A DNA stretch of 64,000 nucleotides from Streptomyces parvulus (lineage in GTDB: Bacteria > Actinomycetota > Actinomycetes > Streptomycetales > Streptomycetaceae): NCBI RefSeq assembly GCF_014648855.1, contig NZ_BMRX01000004.1:372001-436000 (forward strand), in the 5' to 3' direction. Below the pieces are notes generated by a model that was given only the letters and a program-made list of their open reading frames with translations, was not told the DNA's origin and searched no databases. A program made the position numbers and the translations under genes. Positions 16,635-23,989 of the stretch are shown here, in pieces (within the stretch, counting starts at the first letter, position 1; every line of letters begins with the position of its first letter).

Positions 16635-17698
16635 CGTGCCCTCCGGGTGCGGTGGAGGACGAGGACGAAGGCGGGCACGCCGATCAGCGAGGTCACCACG
16701 CCCACCGGCACCTCCTTGGGCGCGAGGACGGTACGGGCCAGGGTGTCGACCCACACCAGGAACACGGCGCCGGCGAGGGCGCACAGCGGCAGGAGGCGTG
16801 CGTGCCCCGGTCCGGTGAGGGCTCGTACCGCGTGCGGCAGCACCAGCCCGACGAAGCCGATGGCTCCCGCCGAGGCGACGAGGGCCGCGGTGAGCAGGGC
16901 GGTGGCGCACAGCAGCACCAGCCGGGTGCGGGCCACGTGCACGCCGAGGGCCGACGCGGCGTCCTGCCCGAAGGCGAAGGCGTCCAGCGTCCTGCCGTGG
17001 CCGAGGCAGACGGCGAGGACCAGCACCAGGACCGCCGTGCCGGTCCCCACGTCCGTCCAGCCGGCCCCGCCGAGCGAGCCGAGCAGCCAGAACAGGACGC
17101 CGCGGGTGGTCTCGGCGTCGGCCGCGGTCATCACGACGAACGAGGTGAGCGAGGAGAAGAGCTGCATCGCCGCCACGCCCGCGAGGACCACCCGGTCCGG
17201 GGTGCCGCCGAGGCTGTGGCTGAGCAGCATCACCAGCGCGAAGGAGCCCACCGCGCCGAGGAACGCCCCGCCCGGCACGGACAGCGCGCCGCCGCCGACG
17301 CCGAGCACGACGACCAGGACGGCGCCGGTCGAGGCGCCGGAGGAGACGCCGAGCACGAAGGGGTCGGCCAGCGGGTTGCGCAGCAGGGACTGGAGGACGG
17401 CGCCGCACACGGCGAGCCCCGCGCCGCAGACCGCGGCGAGGAGCGTGCGGGGCAGCCGCAGGTCCCAGACGATGCCGTCGCGGATCGGGGTGACGTCCGC
17501 GGCGGCGGGATCTCCCCCGAGGTGGGCGACGATGACGGACCAGACGTCGGCGACGCCGATGTCCGCGGGTCCGACGGTGACGGCGACGGCCACGGAGGCG
17601 CCCAGGGCGAGGACCCCGGCCAGGGCCCACAGGAGAGGGGCGCGGCGGGCCGCGGCGCGTATGCCGGAGGCCGTCGCCGCCCGGCTCGCGGACGTCAC
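16631..17698 (-). CDS. FecCD-family ABC permease, probable corrinoid importer
   Basis: A 355-residue permease with about ten hydrophobic helices and the family signatures RLPRTLLAAVCGAGLAV, LLRNPLADPFVLGVSSGAS and GAIGFVGLVLPHAVR, the last being the coupling loop that contacts the ATPase. It starts at GTG 17698 within the stop of the binding-protein gene and ends inside the ATPase start, so the three are translationally coupled. It would form the membrane channel as a homodimer. Confidence 0.88.
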   Translation of the reverse strand: MTSASRAATASGIRAAARRAPLLWALAGVLALGASVAVAVTVGPADIGVADVWSVIVAHLGGDPAAADVTPIRDGIVWDLRLPRTLLAAVCGAGLAVCGAVLQSLLRNPLADPFVLGVSSGASTGAVLVVVLGVGGGALSVPGGAFLGAVGSFALVMLLSHSLGGTPDRVVLAGVAAMQLFSSLTSFVVMTAADAETTRGVLFWLLGSLGGAGWTDVGTGTAVLVLVLAVCLGHGRTLDAFAFGQDAASALGVHVARTRLVLLCATALLTAALVASAGAIGFVGLVLPHAVRALTGPGHARLLPLCALAGAVFLVWVDTLARTVLAPKEVPVGVVTSLIGVPAFVLVLHRTRRAR

Positions 17699-18786
17699 TT
17701 GGCCAGGCCGTACTCGCGCAGCGCCGCCGCCACCTGCTCGACGCCCTCTACGGTGCGGATGGTGGGGTTCATGGCCTGCCCGCTGAGCAGGACGTAGCGC
17801 TTCTCGCGGACGGCGGTCATGTTCCGGGTGACGGGGTCGGACTCCAGGAACTCGATCTTCTTCGCGGCGGTCTCGGCCGTCTGGGACCTGCGGGTGAGGT
17901 CGCCGAGGACGAGGACGTCGGGGTCGCGGTCGGCGACGGTCTCCCAGCCGACCTGGGGCCACTCGTCGCGGGTGTCGTCCATGGCGTTCTTCGCGCCGAC
18001 CGCGCGGGTCATCACGCCGGGGGCGCCGCAGCAGCCGGCCAGGTAGGGCGAGGTGGAGTTGGCGAACCAGTACATGAGGGTGGCGTCGGAGGCGTCGATG
18101 CCGGACGTGGCCCTGCGCACCCGGGACTTCAGCTCGGCCACCAGTTCCTCGCCGCGTTCCGCGACGTCGAACAGCCGGGCCAGGTCGCGGACTTCGCGGT
18201 AGACGGTGTCCATGGTGAAGGGCTCGCTGCGGGAGCCGTCGCCGTCGCCGCTGTTGTCCTTGCCGACGCAGTCGGACGGGGAGAGGTAGGCGGGTACGCC
18301 GAGTTCGGCGAACCGCTCGCGGGTGGCCACTCCCCCGGTGCCGAGGGTGGAGGCGAAGGAGGCGGCGACGAAGTCCGGTTCGGCGTCCAGGACCGTCTCG
18401 AAGGACGGCATGTCGTCGGCGAGCCGCGGCACACCGGCGTTCGCCTTCTCCAGCCCCTTCATCACCGGGTCGGTCCACGTCGCGGTGCCGGCCATGCGGT
18501 CGGCCAGGCCGAGGGAGAGCAGGATCTCGGTGGTGCCCTGGTTGAGGGAGACCGCCCGCCGGGGAGGCGCGGTGACCTCGACCTCGTGCCCGCAGTCGCG
18601 GACGGTGCGCGGATAGCCGACCGCCGAGTCGGGCGCGGCGGAGTCGCCGCCGCCGTCCTTCCCGGAGCCGCAGCCGGCCGCCAGCAGGACGCCGACGAGC
18701 AGGGGGACGGTGCCGCGGAGCGCGCGACGAGGGGCGAAGGGGCTTCGGCGGCCGACGGGGCGCGCGGCGGGAGGAGCGGCGGGCAA
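17695..18786 (-). CDS. ABC transporter substrate-binding lipoprotein, probable cobalamin binder (BtuF-like)
   Basis: The 363-residue precursor has a basic N-region, a hydrophobic stretch and a lipobox LAAGC with lipidated Cys39, then the cluster A/FecB-like binding domain (VSLNQGTTEILLSLGLADRM, DPDVLVLGD). The start appears to be TTG 18786, with GAGGA about 7 bases upstream; no better ATG or GTG precedes the signal peptide. The riboswitch 75 bases upstream identifies the ligand as a corrinoid rather than a siderophore. It is the first gene of the three-gene importer operon. Confidence 0.85.
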   Translation of the reverse strand: MPAAPPAARPVGRRSPFAPRRALRGTVPLLVGVLLAAGCGSGKDGGGDSAAPDSAVGYPRTVRDCGHEVEVTAPPRRAVSLNQGTTEILLSLGLADRMAGTATWTDPVMKGLEKANAGVPRLADDMPSFETVLDAEPDFVAASFASTLGTGGVATRERFAELGVPAYLSPSDCVGKDNSGDGDGSRSEPFTMDTVYREVRDLARLFDVAERGEELVAELKSRVRRATSGIDASDATLMYWFANSTSPYLAGCCGAPGVMTRAVGAKNAMDDTRDEWPQVGWETVADRDPDVLVLGDLTRRSQTAETAAKKIEFLESDPVTRNMTAVREKRYVLLSGQAMNPTIRTVEGVEQVAAALREYGLAK

Positions 18787-18840
18787 GGGGGATCCTCTGG
18801 CGTCGAGGGCTCGTACGCGAAGCCCGTTCGTACGGTGCGT

Positions 18841-19037
18841 CCCGCGCCGCGGGCGGCGCGGGTGCCAGCAGGTCTTCGGACTCGGGATCCACCGGACGGG
18901 ACGCCTTCCCGGGCGGCGTCCGCCGCCCAGTGGCCCGTGTCCCGCCCGTCACCCTCACCGCTGCGCGTCAGTTCCGGATTCGCACCGGATTCCCTGACCC
19001 ACCAGGTGGGTTCGACTGGCTTTCGCAAGCTACCACA
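18841..19037 (-). promoter_or_regulatory. Cobalamin riboswitch
   Basis: Read on the minus strand, the leader contains the cobalamin riboswitch hallmarks in order: GGGAATCCGGTGCGAATCCGG (pairing arms at 18974-18988), CTGACGCGCA, a GGGCCACTGGGC element and the closing GAAGACCTGCTGGCA box (18877-18863). A GC-rich hairpin (18841-18848 with 18855-18862) directly after the aptamer may act as expression platform. The mature switch should reduce expression of the downstream importer when cobalamin is plentiful. Boundaries are approximate. Confidence 0.9.
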
Positions 19038-19050
19038 GGGTCCGCACGCC

Positions 19051-19086
19051 GCCGGGGGGCGGGCAGCTGCCTCACCCGCCCCCGGC
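19051..19086 (-). terminator. Terminator of the fasciclin gene
   Basis: A GC stem of 12-13 pairs with one bulged G (19051-19063 with 19075-19086) lies 20 bases after the fasciclin stop and just before the riboswitch leader. Confidence 0.55.
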
Positions 19087-19105
19087 GCCGACGTGCCCGT
19101 CCACG

Positions 19106-19765
19106 TCAGCTCTTGGGCATCAGGACGCTGTCGATGATGTAGACGTTGGCGTTGGCGGTCTTGACGTTGCCGCAGACGACGTTGGCGGAGTCGTTGACCT
19201 TGTACGCCTCGTCCGAGCCCGACGTGGTGAGCTTGGACTTCTGGAGCGTGTCGAAGGAGCCGTTCTCCAGGTCCTTCGGGGCGAGCTTCTGGCCCACGAC
19301 GTGGTAGGTCAGGATGTCGGTGAGCATCGCCTTGTCGTTGAGGACCTTGTCCAGGTCGGCCTTCGGGATCTTGGCGAAGGCGTCGTTGGTCGGGGCGAAC
19401 ACGGTGATGTTCTCGGCGTTGTTGAGGGTGTCGACCAGGCCGGCCTTCTTGACCGCCGTCACCAGCGTGGACAGGGCCGGGTTGTTCGACGCGGCGGTGG
19501 CGACCGGGTCCTTGGCCATGCCGTCGAACGAACCGGCGCCGTCCTTCGGCACGGTGGAGCAGGCCGGGCCGAACGGCTCGTCGGAGCCGGCCATGCCGCC
19601 TGAGGTGTCCTCGGACTGCTCGTCGGTGGCCGCCGGGGCCGAGGACTGGGCCTGCGCCGAGTCCGAGGAGCCGCTGTCGCCGTCGTCGGAACACGCGGCC
19701 AGCGACAGGGGCAGGACGGCGGCCGCGACGACGGCGACGGCGGAGCGGCGGATACGGGCGTTCAT
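19106..19765 (-). CDS. Fasciclin (FAS1) domain lipoprotein, MPT70/MPT83-like
   Basis: A 219-residue exported lipoprotein: signal peptide with lipobox SLAAC (Cys25), a Ser/Asp-rich linker to about residue 70, then one FAS1 domain with its two conserved boxes, NITVFAPTNDAFAKIP and ILTYHVVGQKL, and the C-terminal YIIDSVLMP. FAS1 domains mediate cell-surface adhesion. The nearest functional comparison is mycobacterial MPT83/MPT70, which are SigK-controlled; a SigK-type promoter is found here too, 252 bases upstream. Single-gene unit ending in its own terminator. Confidence 0.9.
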   Translation of the reverse strand: MNARIRRSAVAVVAAAVLPLSLAACSDDGDSGSSDSAQAQSSAPAATDEQSEDTSGGMAGSDEPFGPACSTVPKDGAGSFDGMAKDPVATAASNNPALSTLVTAVKKAGLVDTLNNAENITVFAPTNDAFAKIPKADLDKVLNDKAMLTDILTYHVVGQKLAPKDLENGSFDTLQKSKLTTSGSDEAYKVNDSANVVCGNVKTANANVYIIDSVLMPKS

Positions 19766-20142
19766 GGAATCTCCCTGGAAAACGGCAGCACTGAGTCAGC
19801 GCTGGTGCGAAGAGTGGTACTCGTCAAGGTGAAGCGGTGGTCCGCCCGGCGGGCGGTCCCCCTAGGCGGTGGCCGGCCGGCCCGGATCCGGGGCTGGTCG
19901 CCGGACCGCCGGTCCGGGGTGGGCGTGAGGAGACCGGGCCACCCCGCGTATGGCGGGCAGGGAACGCGGGCGGGCGGTCCGCTGTCGGTGTGGTCTCGGT
20001 TCTTCCCTCACACGGGGAATCCGGAGCCGGCCGGGTTCCGGATTGGCCGATCACCCGATCGAGTGAGGAAGTTTCCAGGAAACGTCTCTGACCAGGGACT
20101 TCAGGGGCTCTTCCCGGTGATCTCCGTCGACGTGACGGTCGC
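19766..20142. other. Intergenic region upstream of the fasciclin gene
   Basis: This 377-base gap holds the SigK-type promoter described separately (20018-20045) and a perfect odd palindrome GTTTCC-A-GGAAAC at 20071-20083 about 25 bases upstream of it. I see no convincing gene: the open frames here lack ribosome sites and normal codon usage. Confidence 0.5.
20018..20045 (-). promoter_or_regulatory. Probable SigK-type promoter of the fasciclin gene
   Basis: On the minus strand CAATCC (20045-20040), 16 bases and CGGATT (20023-20018) repeat the sigK promoter exactly in core and spacing. The distance to the fasciclin ATG is 252 bases, which implies a long leader. The base after the second box is C rather than A as in the other two sites. 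Confidence 0.62.
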
Positions 20143-21078
20143 TCAGAGCGGGGTCGCGGCCCGCAGGATGAGGAACATGGTGACGGCGGCGTTGGCCGAT
20201 GACATGGCCGACACGGCCGTTCCGGCGGCCGCGGCCCAGGCGGCCAGGCCCACCGAGGTGAACACCGACGGCCAGGTGCGGACGGCCGGCGCGGGACCCA
20301 GCAGGGCGGCCACCCGGCGCGGCACGGGGCCGGGCGCCGCGAGACCCGCCAGGGTGGCGACCGGGGTGCCGCGGGAGACCAGGGCCGCCTTGCCGATCGC
20401 GGTCGCCACGGCGCGACGGTCGCCGACGGTCTTCGCGGCCTCCTCGTCCGCCCAGCGTTCGGCGGTGTAGGCGACCGCGGTCCGCAGGGGGCGCAGGAAG
20501 GGGTTGGCCAGCGCGGCGAGCCGGACCGCCAGCAGGAAGCGGTGGTGGCGGGCGGCGAGGTGGGCCCGCTCGTGGGCGAACAGGGCGCGCCGCTCCGCCG
20601 GTTCGAGGCAGTCGAGCAGCGCGGTGGTGACCACCACCCGGTCCCGGCGCCCGCCGCCGGGCAGCGCGTACGCGTAGGGCACGTCGTCCGGCAGCACGGC
20701 CACCGCGGTACCGGGGAGCCCGGCCAGGGCGCGGTGCGCGCGGCGGCGTACCCGGCCGTGCCGCCACAGGGCCCGGGCCGAGACCAGGACCACGGCGCAG
20801 AGCGCGGGGATGGCGGCCTTGCCGACGACCTCGTCGTACGGCACCGCCGCCCGCACCTCGGGGTCGGACCAGCCGTCGGGCAGGGGGTTGCCGGGCAGTT
20901 GCGCGGTGCCGACCACCATGACCAGCGCCAGGCACACCGTGCTGCACAGCGCCATGACGGCGGCGACGGCGGTGAGCAGCCTGGTCGCGGTGCGCGGGTG
21001 CAGGCGCTGCTCGGCCAGGCGGGCGACGGGCCAGGCCGTCAGGGGCAGGACCAGCGGCAGGAAGACGAAGACCCCCAT
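20143..21078 (-). CDS. M56 family metallopeptidase (BlaR1-like)
   Basis: A 311-residue membrane protease with hydrophobic helices near residues 1-18, 33-58, 88-102 and at the C-terminal end, and the cytoplasm-facing zinc motif HERAH (169-173) followed by the ERWADEEA segment that provides the third ligand, as in BlaR1/MecR1. No penicillin-binding sensor domain is attached, so the inducing signal is not a beta-lactam by design. It lies 7 bases after a BlaI-type repressor gene, whose product it presumably cleaves or helps to inactivate. Confidence 0.88.
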   Translation of the reverse strand: MGVFVFLPLVLPLTAWPVARLAEQRLHPRTATRLLTAVAAVMALCSTVCLALVMVVGTAQLPGNPLPDGWSDPEVRAAVPYDEVVGKAAIPALCAVVLVSARALWRHGRVRRRAHRALAGLPGTAVAVLPDDVPYAYALPGGGRRDRVVVTTALLDCLEPAERRALFAHERAHLAARHHRFLLAVRLAALANPFLRPLRTAVAYTAERWADEEAAKTVGDRRAVATAIGKAALVSRGTPVATLAGLAAPGPVPRRVAALLGPAPAVRTWPSVFTSVGLAAWAAAAGTAVSAMSSANAAVTMFLILRAATPL

Positions 21079-21085
21079 GGCGGTG

Positions 21086-21469
21086 TCAGCCGTCCTCCGC
21101 GCCGCGCGCCTGTCCGAGCAGGTCGCGCAGGAGCCGCTCGTCGTCCGGGTCGAGGCCGGTGACGAAGCTGGCGAGCACCGCCTCCCGGTCGCTCTCGGCG
21201 TCCAGCACCTTGCGCATCCGGCGGGCGGCCAGACCGGCCTGGTCCGCGGGCGTCCAGGCGAAGGAGCGGCCCGCCCGCTCGCGGGTGACCGCGCCCTTCT
21301 CCAGCAGGCGGGTGAGGATCGTGATCACCGTGGTGTACGCGAGGCCGCCGCCCAGGCGCTCCTGCACCCAGCCGGCCGTCGCGGGGCCCTCCGCCTCGCG
21401 CAGCGCCGCCAGTACCAGCGCCTCCAGCTCGCCCTGGCCCCGTCGCCTCGCCCGCCGGTGATCCGTCAC
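21086..21469 (-). CDS. BlaI/MecI/CopY family transcriptional repressor
   Basis: A 127-residue winged-helix repressor: GELEALVLAALREAEGPATA at the start, recognition helix in LAYTTVITILTRLLEKGAVT and a C-terminal dimer region ending in a short acidic tail. Start GTG 21469 has GGAGG 6 bases upstream. It pairs with the downstream M56 protease. A CTACA-N4-TGTAG palindrome in the divergent promoter at 21530-21545, and an equal one at 14767-14784, are its probable operators, giving autoregulation and control of two TerD loci. Confidence 0.88.
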   Translation of the reverse strand: MTDHRRARRRGQGELEALVLAALREAEGPATAGWVQERLGGGLAYTTVITILTRLLEKGAVTRERAGRSFAWTPADQAGLAARRMRKVLDAESDREAVLASFVTGLDPDDERLLRDLLGQARGAEDG

Positions 21470-21529
21470 GCGCCGCCTCCTTCCACCGCTGTGCGCCCTT
21501 CGCGGAGGCCATCGTATAGAAGGCCGTTT

Positions 21530-21545
21530 TCTACAGTGTTGTAGA
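21530..21545. promoter_or_regulatory. BlaI-type operator in the blaI/terD divergent promoter
   Basis: TCTACA-GTGT-TGTAGA has 6-base inverted arms around 4 bases. It lies 60 bases upstream of blaI and 53 bases upstream of the TerD gene, so one dimer could shut both. The core matches the box at 14767-14784. Confidence 0.7.
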
Positions 21546-21598
21546 TTGACCGCTCGATCGAAGGTGGACACCCAGTCGGCACGACGAAGGAGAACACA

Positions 21599-22174
21599 GT
21601 GGGAGTTTCCCTGGCCAAGGGCGGCAACGTCTCGCTCAGCAAGGAGGCGCCCGGCCTGACCGCCGTGCTGGTCGGTCTGGGCTGGGACGTGCGCACCACG
21701 ACCGGCACCGACTACGACCTGGACGCCTCGGCGCTGCTCCTGGACGCCTCGGGCAAGGTGCTCTCTGACGGGCACTTCGTCTTCTACAACAACCTCACCA
21801 GCCCGGACGGCTCGGTCGAGCACACCGGCGACAACCTCACCGGGGAGGGCGAGGGCGACGACGAGGCGGTCAAGGTGAACCTCGTCGCCGTCCCCGCGGA
21901 GGTGGACCGGATCGTCTTCCCGGTCTCCATCCACGACGCGGAGAACCGCGGCCAGAGCTTCGGCCAGGTCCGCAACGCCTTCATCCGGGTGGTCAACCAG
22001 GCGGGCGGCCAGGAGATCGCCCGCTACGACCTGTCCGAGGACGCCTCGACCGAGACCGCCATGGTCTTCGGCGAGCTGTACCGGCACGGTGCCGAGTGGA
22101 AGTTCCGGGCCGTCGGCCAGGGGTACGCCTCCGGGCTCGCGGGCATCGCCGCGGACTTCGGCGTCAACGTCTGA
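21599..22174 (+). CDS. TerD family protein (second copy)
   Basis: A 191-residue classical Ter[21 protein letters not shown] at the N-terminus, [33 protein letters not shown] (acidic calcium site) and [19 protein letters not shown]. It binds calcium in family members and is tied to tellurite and stress resistance. GTG 21599 has AAGGAG about 6 bases upstream. It is divergent from the BlaI/M56 pair with a shared palindromic operator and convergent with the TPR gene; its transcript ends in the hairpin at 22184-22200. Confidence 0.92.
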   Translation: MGVSLAKGGNVSLSKEAPGLTAVLVGLGWDVRTTTGTDYDLDASALLLDASGKVLSDGHFVFYNNLTSPDGSVEHTGDNLTGEGEGDDEAVKVNLVAVPAEVDRIVFPVSIHDAENRGQSFGQVRNAFIRVVNQAGGQEIARYDLSEDASTETAMVFGELYRHGAEWKFRAVGQGYASGLAGIAADFGVNV

Positions 22175-22183
22175 TCCGGGCCC

Positions 22184-22200
22184 GGACCGGTCACCGGTCC
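22184..22200. terminator. Short hairpin between convergent terD and TPR genes
   Basis: GGACCGG-TCA-CCGGTCC forms a 7-base-pair stem whose loop is the stop codon of the TPR gene. It is short but is the only candidate in the 16-base gap. Confidence 0.4.
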
Positions 22201-23906
22201 GCGCCGCAGCAGCCGGGGCCGTCGGCGCCGGACCGGCCGGCGGCCGTCCCGGCGACGGTGGGCGCGGTGTCGAGACGGCAGTAGCAGGACGCCTCCACCG
22301 GTACGTCGGCCAGCGCGGTGGCGAGTCTCAGCTGCCGCGCCACGATCCGCGCCTCCCCCGGCCGGTCCAGCCGCACCAGGCACTCGTGCAGGCCGTGCAG
22401 CGCCCAGACGTTGCCCGGGTGCTGGAGGGGGCGGGGCAGGGTGTCGTCGAGGCCCAGGTCGGCCCGGTAGACCGCCTCGGCCTCGGCGACCCGGCCCTGC
22501 TCCAGGAGGAGGGCGCCGTACGCGTGCCGGGTGGGCTGCATCCAGCCCCACGGCTCGTCGTAGGGGAGGGAGTCGTCCAGCGCGATCGAGCGCTCCAGAG
22601 CGGCGAAGGCGGCCGCGTAGTCGCCCTTGCGGTACTCCAGTTCGCCGTCGAGCATGGCCGAGGCGATGGCGAGGATGTCGGCGCAGGTGTTGTTGAACAG
22701 CATGCGGGTGTCGGGCACCCGGGCGACGGCGTCGCGGAAGAGGACGCGTTCGGCCTCCGCCTCGGCGGTCCGGCCGGTGGCCGACAGCGCGACGCCGCGG
22801 GCGTAGTGCAGCATCGCGGTGCTCACGCAGTACAGGTCCGGGTCGGCGGGCATCGGCAGGGCGAGGGCGTCGGCCCAGCGGCCGAAGCGGATCAGCACGT
22901 GCACCCGCATCGCCAGGAAGCCCTCCAGCCAGTCGGCCATGGGCGGGCTCTGCACGCGCAGCAGCTCCTCGGGGACGGACGCCTCCAGTGCGGCGGCGGT
23001 GTCGAGGGCGACCCGGTACTGGCCGAGGAACATCGCCCCGTAGATCCGGAAGTGGTAGTCGTGCATCCGGTAGAGGGTGTAGAAGTTCATCGCCCCCGCC
23101 CGCGCGCGGTACTTCTCGTCGGCGGCGATGGCGGCGCTGTTGTCCGACACCACCCGCCGGTAGTCGCCGCACAGCACTTCGAGGTGCGACGGCATGTGCA
23201 GGAGGTGGCCCGCGTCGGGGACCAGCCCGCGCAGCCGGTCGGCGACGGAGAGGGCCGCCTCCGGGGTCGCCGACATCTCCATCAGGTGCACGTAGAGGTG
23301 CAGGACGCCGGGGTGGTCGAGTCCTCCCTCGGCGGCCAGGGCACGGTCGAGGACGTCCTTCGCCGCCAGGGTGCGGGCGCCCTCGGCGGGCAGGCCCGTG
23401 CGCAGGTCCCACAGCTGCCAGGGCGTCAGGTTCATGAGGGCGTCGGCGTAGAGGGTGGCGACGTCGAGGTCGTCCGGGGCGAGTTCGTGGACGGCGCGCA
23501 TGCTGTCCGCGTACGGCGCGTTCCAGACCGAGCAGTCCTCGACGGCGCTCGCCTGCGGGTAGCGAGCGCGCAGGGCGCCGATGAGGGCGCGTTCGACGGG
23601 GGTGGCGCGGGCCGCCTTCTCGTGGGCGAGTTCGACGGCGGCGTGGGTGCGGTCGACGGCCCGGGTCAGCTCCTCGGCGTCGAAGGCGTCCCAGGGCTTG
23701 TTGTAGTTGGGGCCGAGGGCGTAGGCGATGCCCCACTGGGCCATGGCGCAGTCCGGGTCGGCCGCCGCGGCTGCCTCGAAGCAGGCCACGGCCTCCTCGT
23801 GGTTGAAGGCGTACGTCCACACCAGCCCGCGGTCGAACCACCGCTGGGCCTCGGGCGACGAGGTGGTCACGGGACGGCCGTGGACGCCGAGGTCGTAGTA
23901 CTCCAT
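22191..23906 (-). CDS. Tetratricopeptide-repeat protein
   Basis: A 571-residue soluble protein made of degenerate tetratricopeptide repeats. Repeat-like helices are visible at the N-terminus (YAFNHEEAVACFEAAAAADP, with the typical Ala8/Pro32 pattern) and again near the C-terminus (YRKGDYAAAFAALERSIALD and LLEQGRVAEAEAVYRADLGL). The HLMEMSATPEAALSVADRLR and GHLLHMPSHLEVLCGDY segments are strongly conserved-looking, as in a widespread family of TPR proteins of unknown function. The C-terminal 20 residues are rich in Gly, Cys and Ala. It follows the DUF1996 gene after a terminator, so it probably has its own promoter. Confidence 0.82.
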   Translation of the reverse strand: MEYYDLGVHGRPVTTSSPEAQRWFDRGLVWTYAFNHEEAVACFEAAAAADPDCAMAQWGIAYALGPNYNKPWDAFDAEELTRAVDRTHAAVELAHEKAARATPVERALIGALRARYPQASAVEDCSVWNAPYADSMRAVHELAPDDLDVATLYADALMNLTPWQLWDLRTGLPAEGARTLAAKDVLDRALAAEGGLDHPGVLHLYVHLMEMSATPEAALSVADRLRGLVPDAGHLLHMPSHLEVLCGDYRRVVSDNSAAIAADEKYRARAGAMNFYTLYRMHDYHFRIYGAMFLGQYRVALDTAAALEASVPEELLRVQSPPMADWLEGFLAMRVHVLIRFGRWADALALPMPADPDLYCVSTAMLHYARGVALSATGRTAEAEAERVLFRDAVARVPDTRMLFNNTCADILAIASAMLDGELEYRKGDYAAAFAALERSIALDDSLPYDEPWGWMQPTRHAYGALLLEQGRVAEAEAVYRADLGLDDTLPRPLQHPGNVWALHGLHECLVRLDRPGEARIVARQLRLATALADVPVEASCYCRLDTAPTVAGTAAGRSGADGPGCCGADR

Positions 23907-23933
23907 GCAGGGACGTATACCGCACCGCGGGAC

Positions 23934-23962
23934 GGGCGGGCGGGAAAAGGACCCGCCCGCCC
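23934..23962 (-). terminator. Terminator of the DUF1996 gene
   Basis: An 11-base-pair GC stem (23934-23944 with 23952-23962) with loop AAAAGGA lies 28 bases after the DUF1996 stop. Confidence 0.65.
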
Positions 23963-23989
23963 GCCGTCACACCGGTGCCGGGCTCCGCG

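Noticed and set aside
19837..20091. An 84-codon open frame in the gap upstream of the fasciclin gene
   Set aside because: There is no ribosome site, the composition is Gly/Arg/Pro-rich, and it covers the SigK-type promoter.
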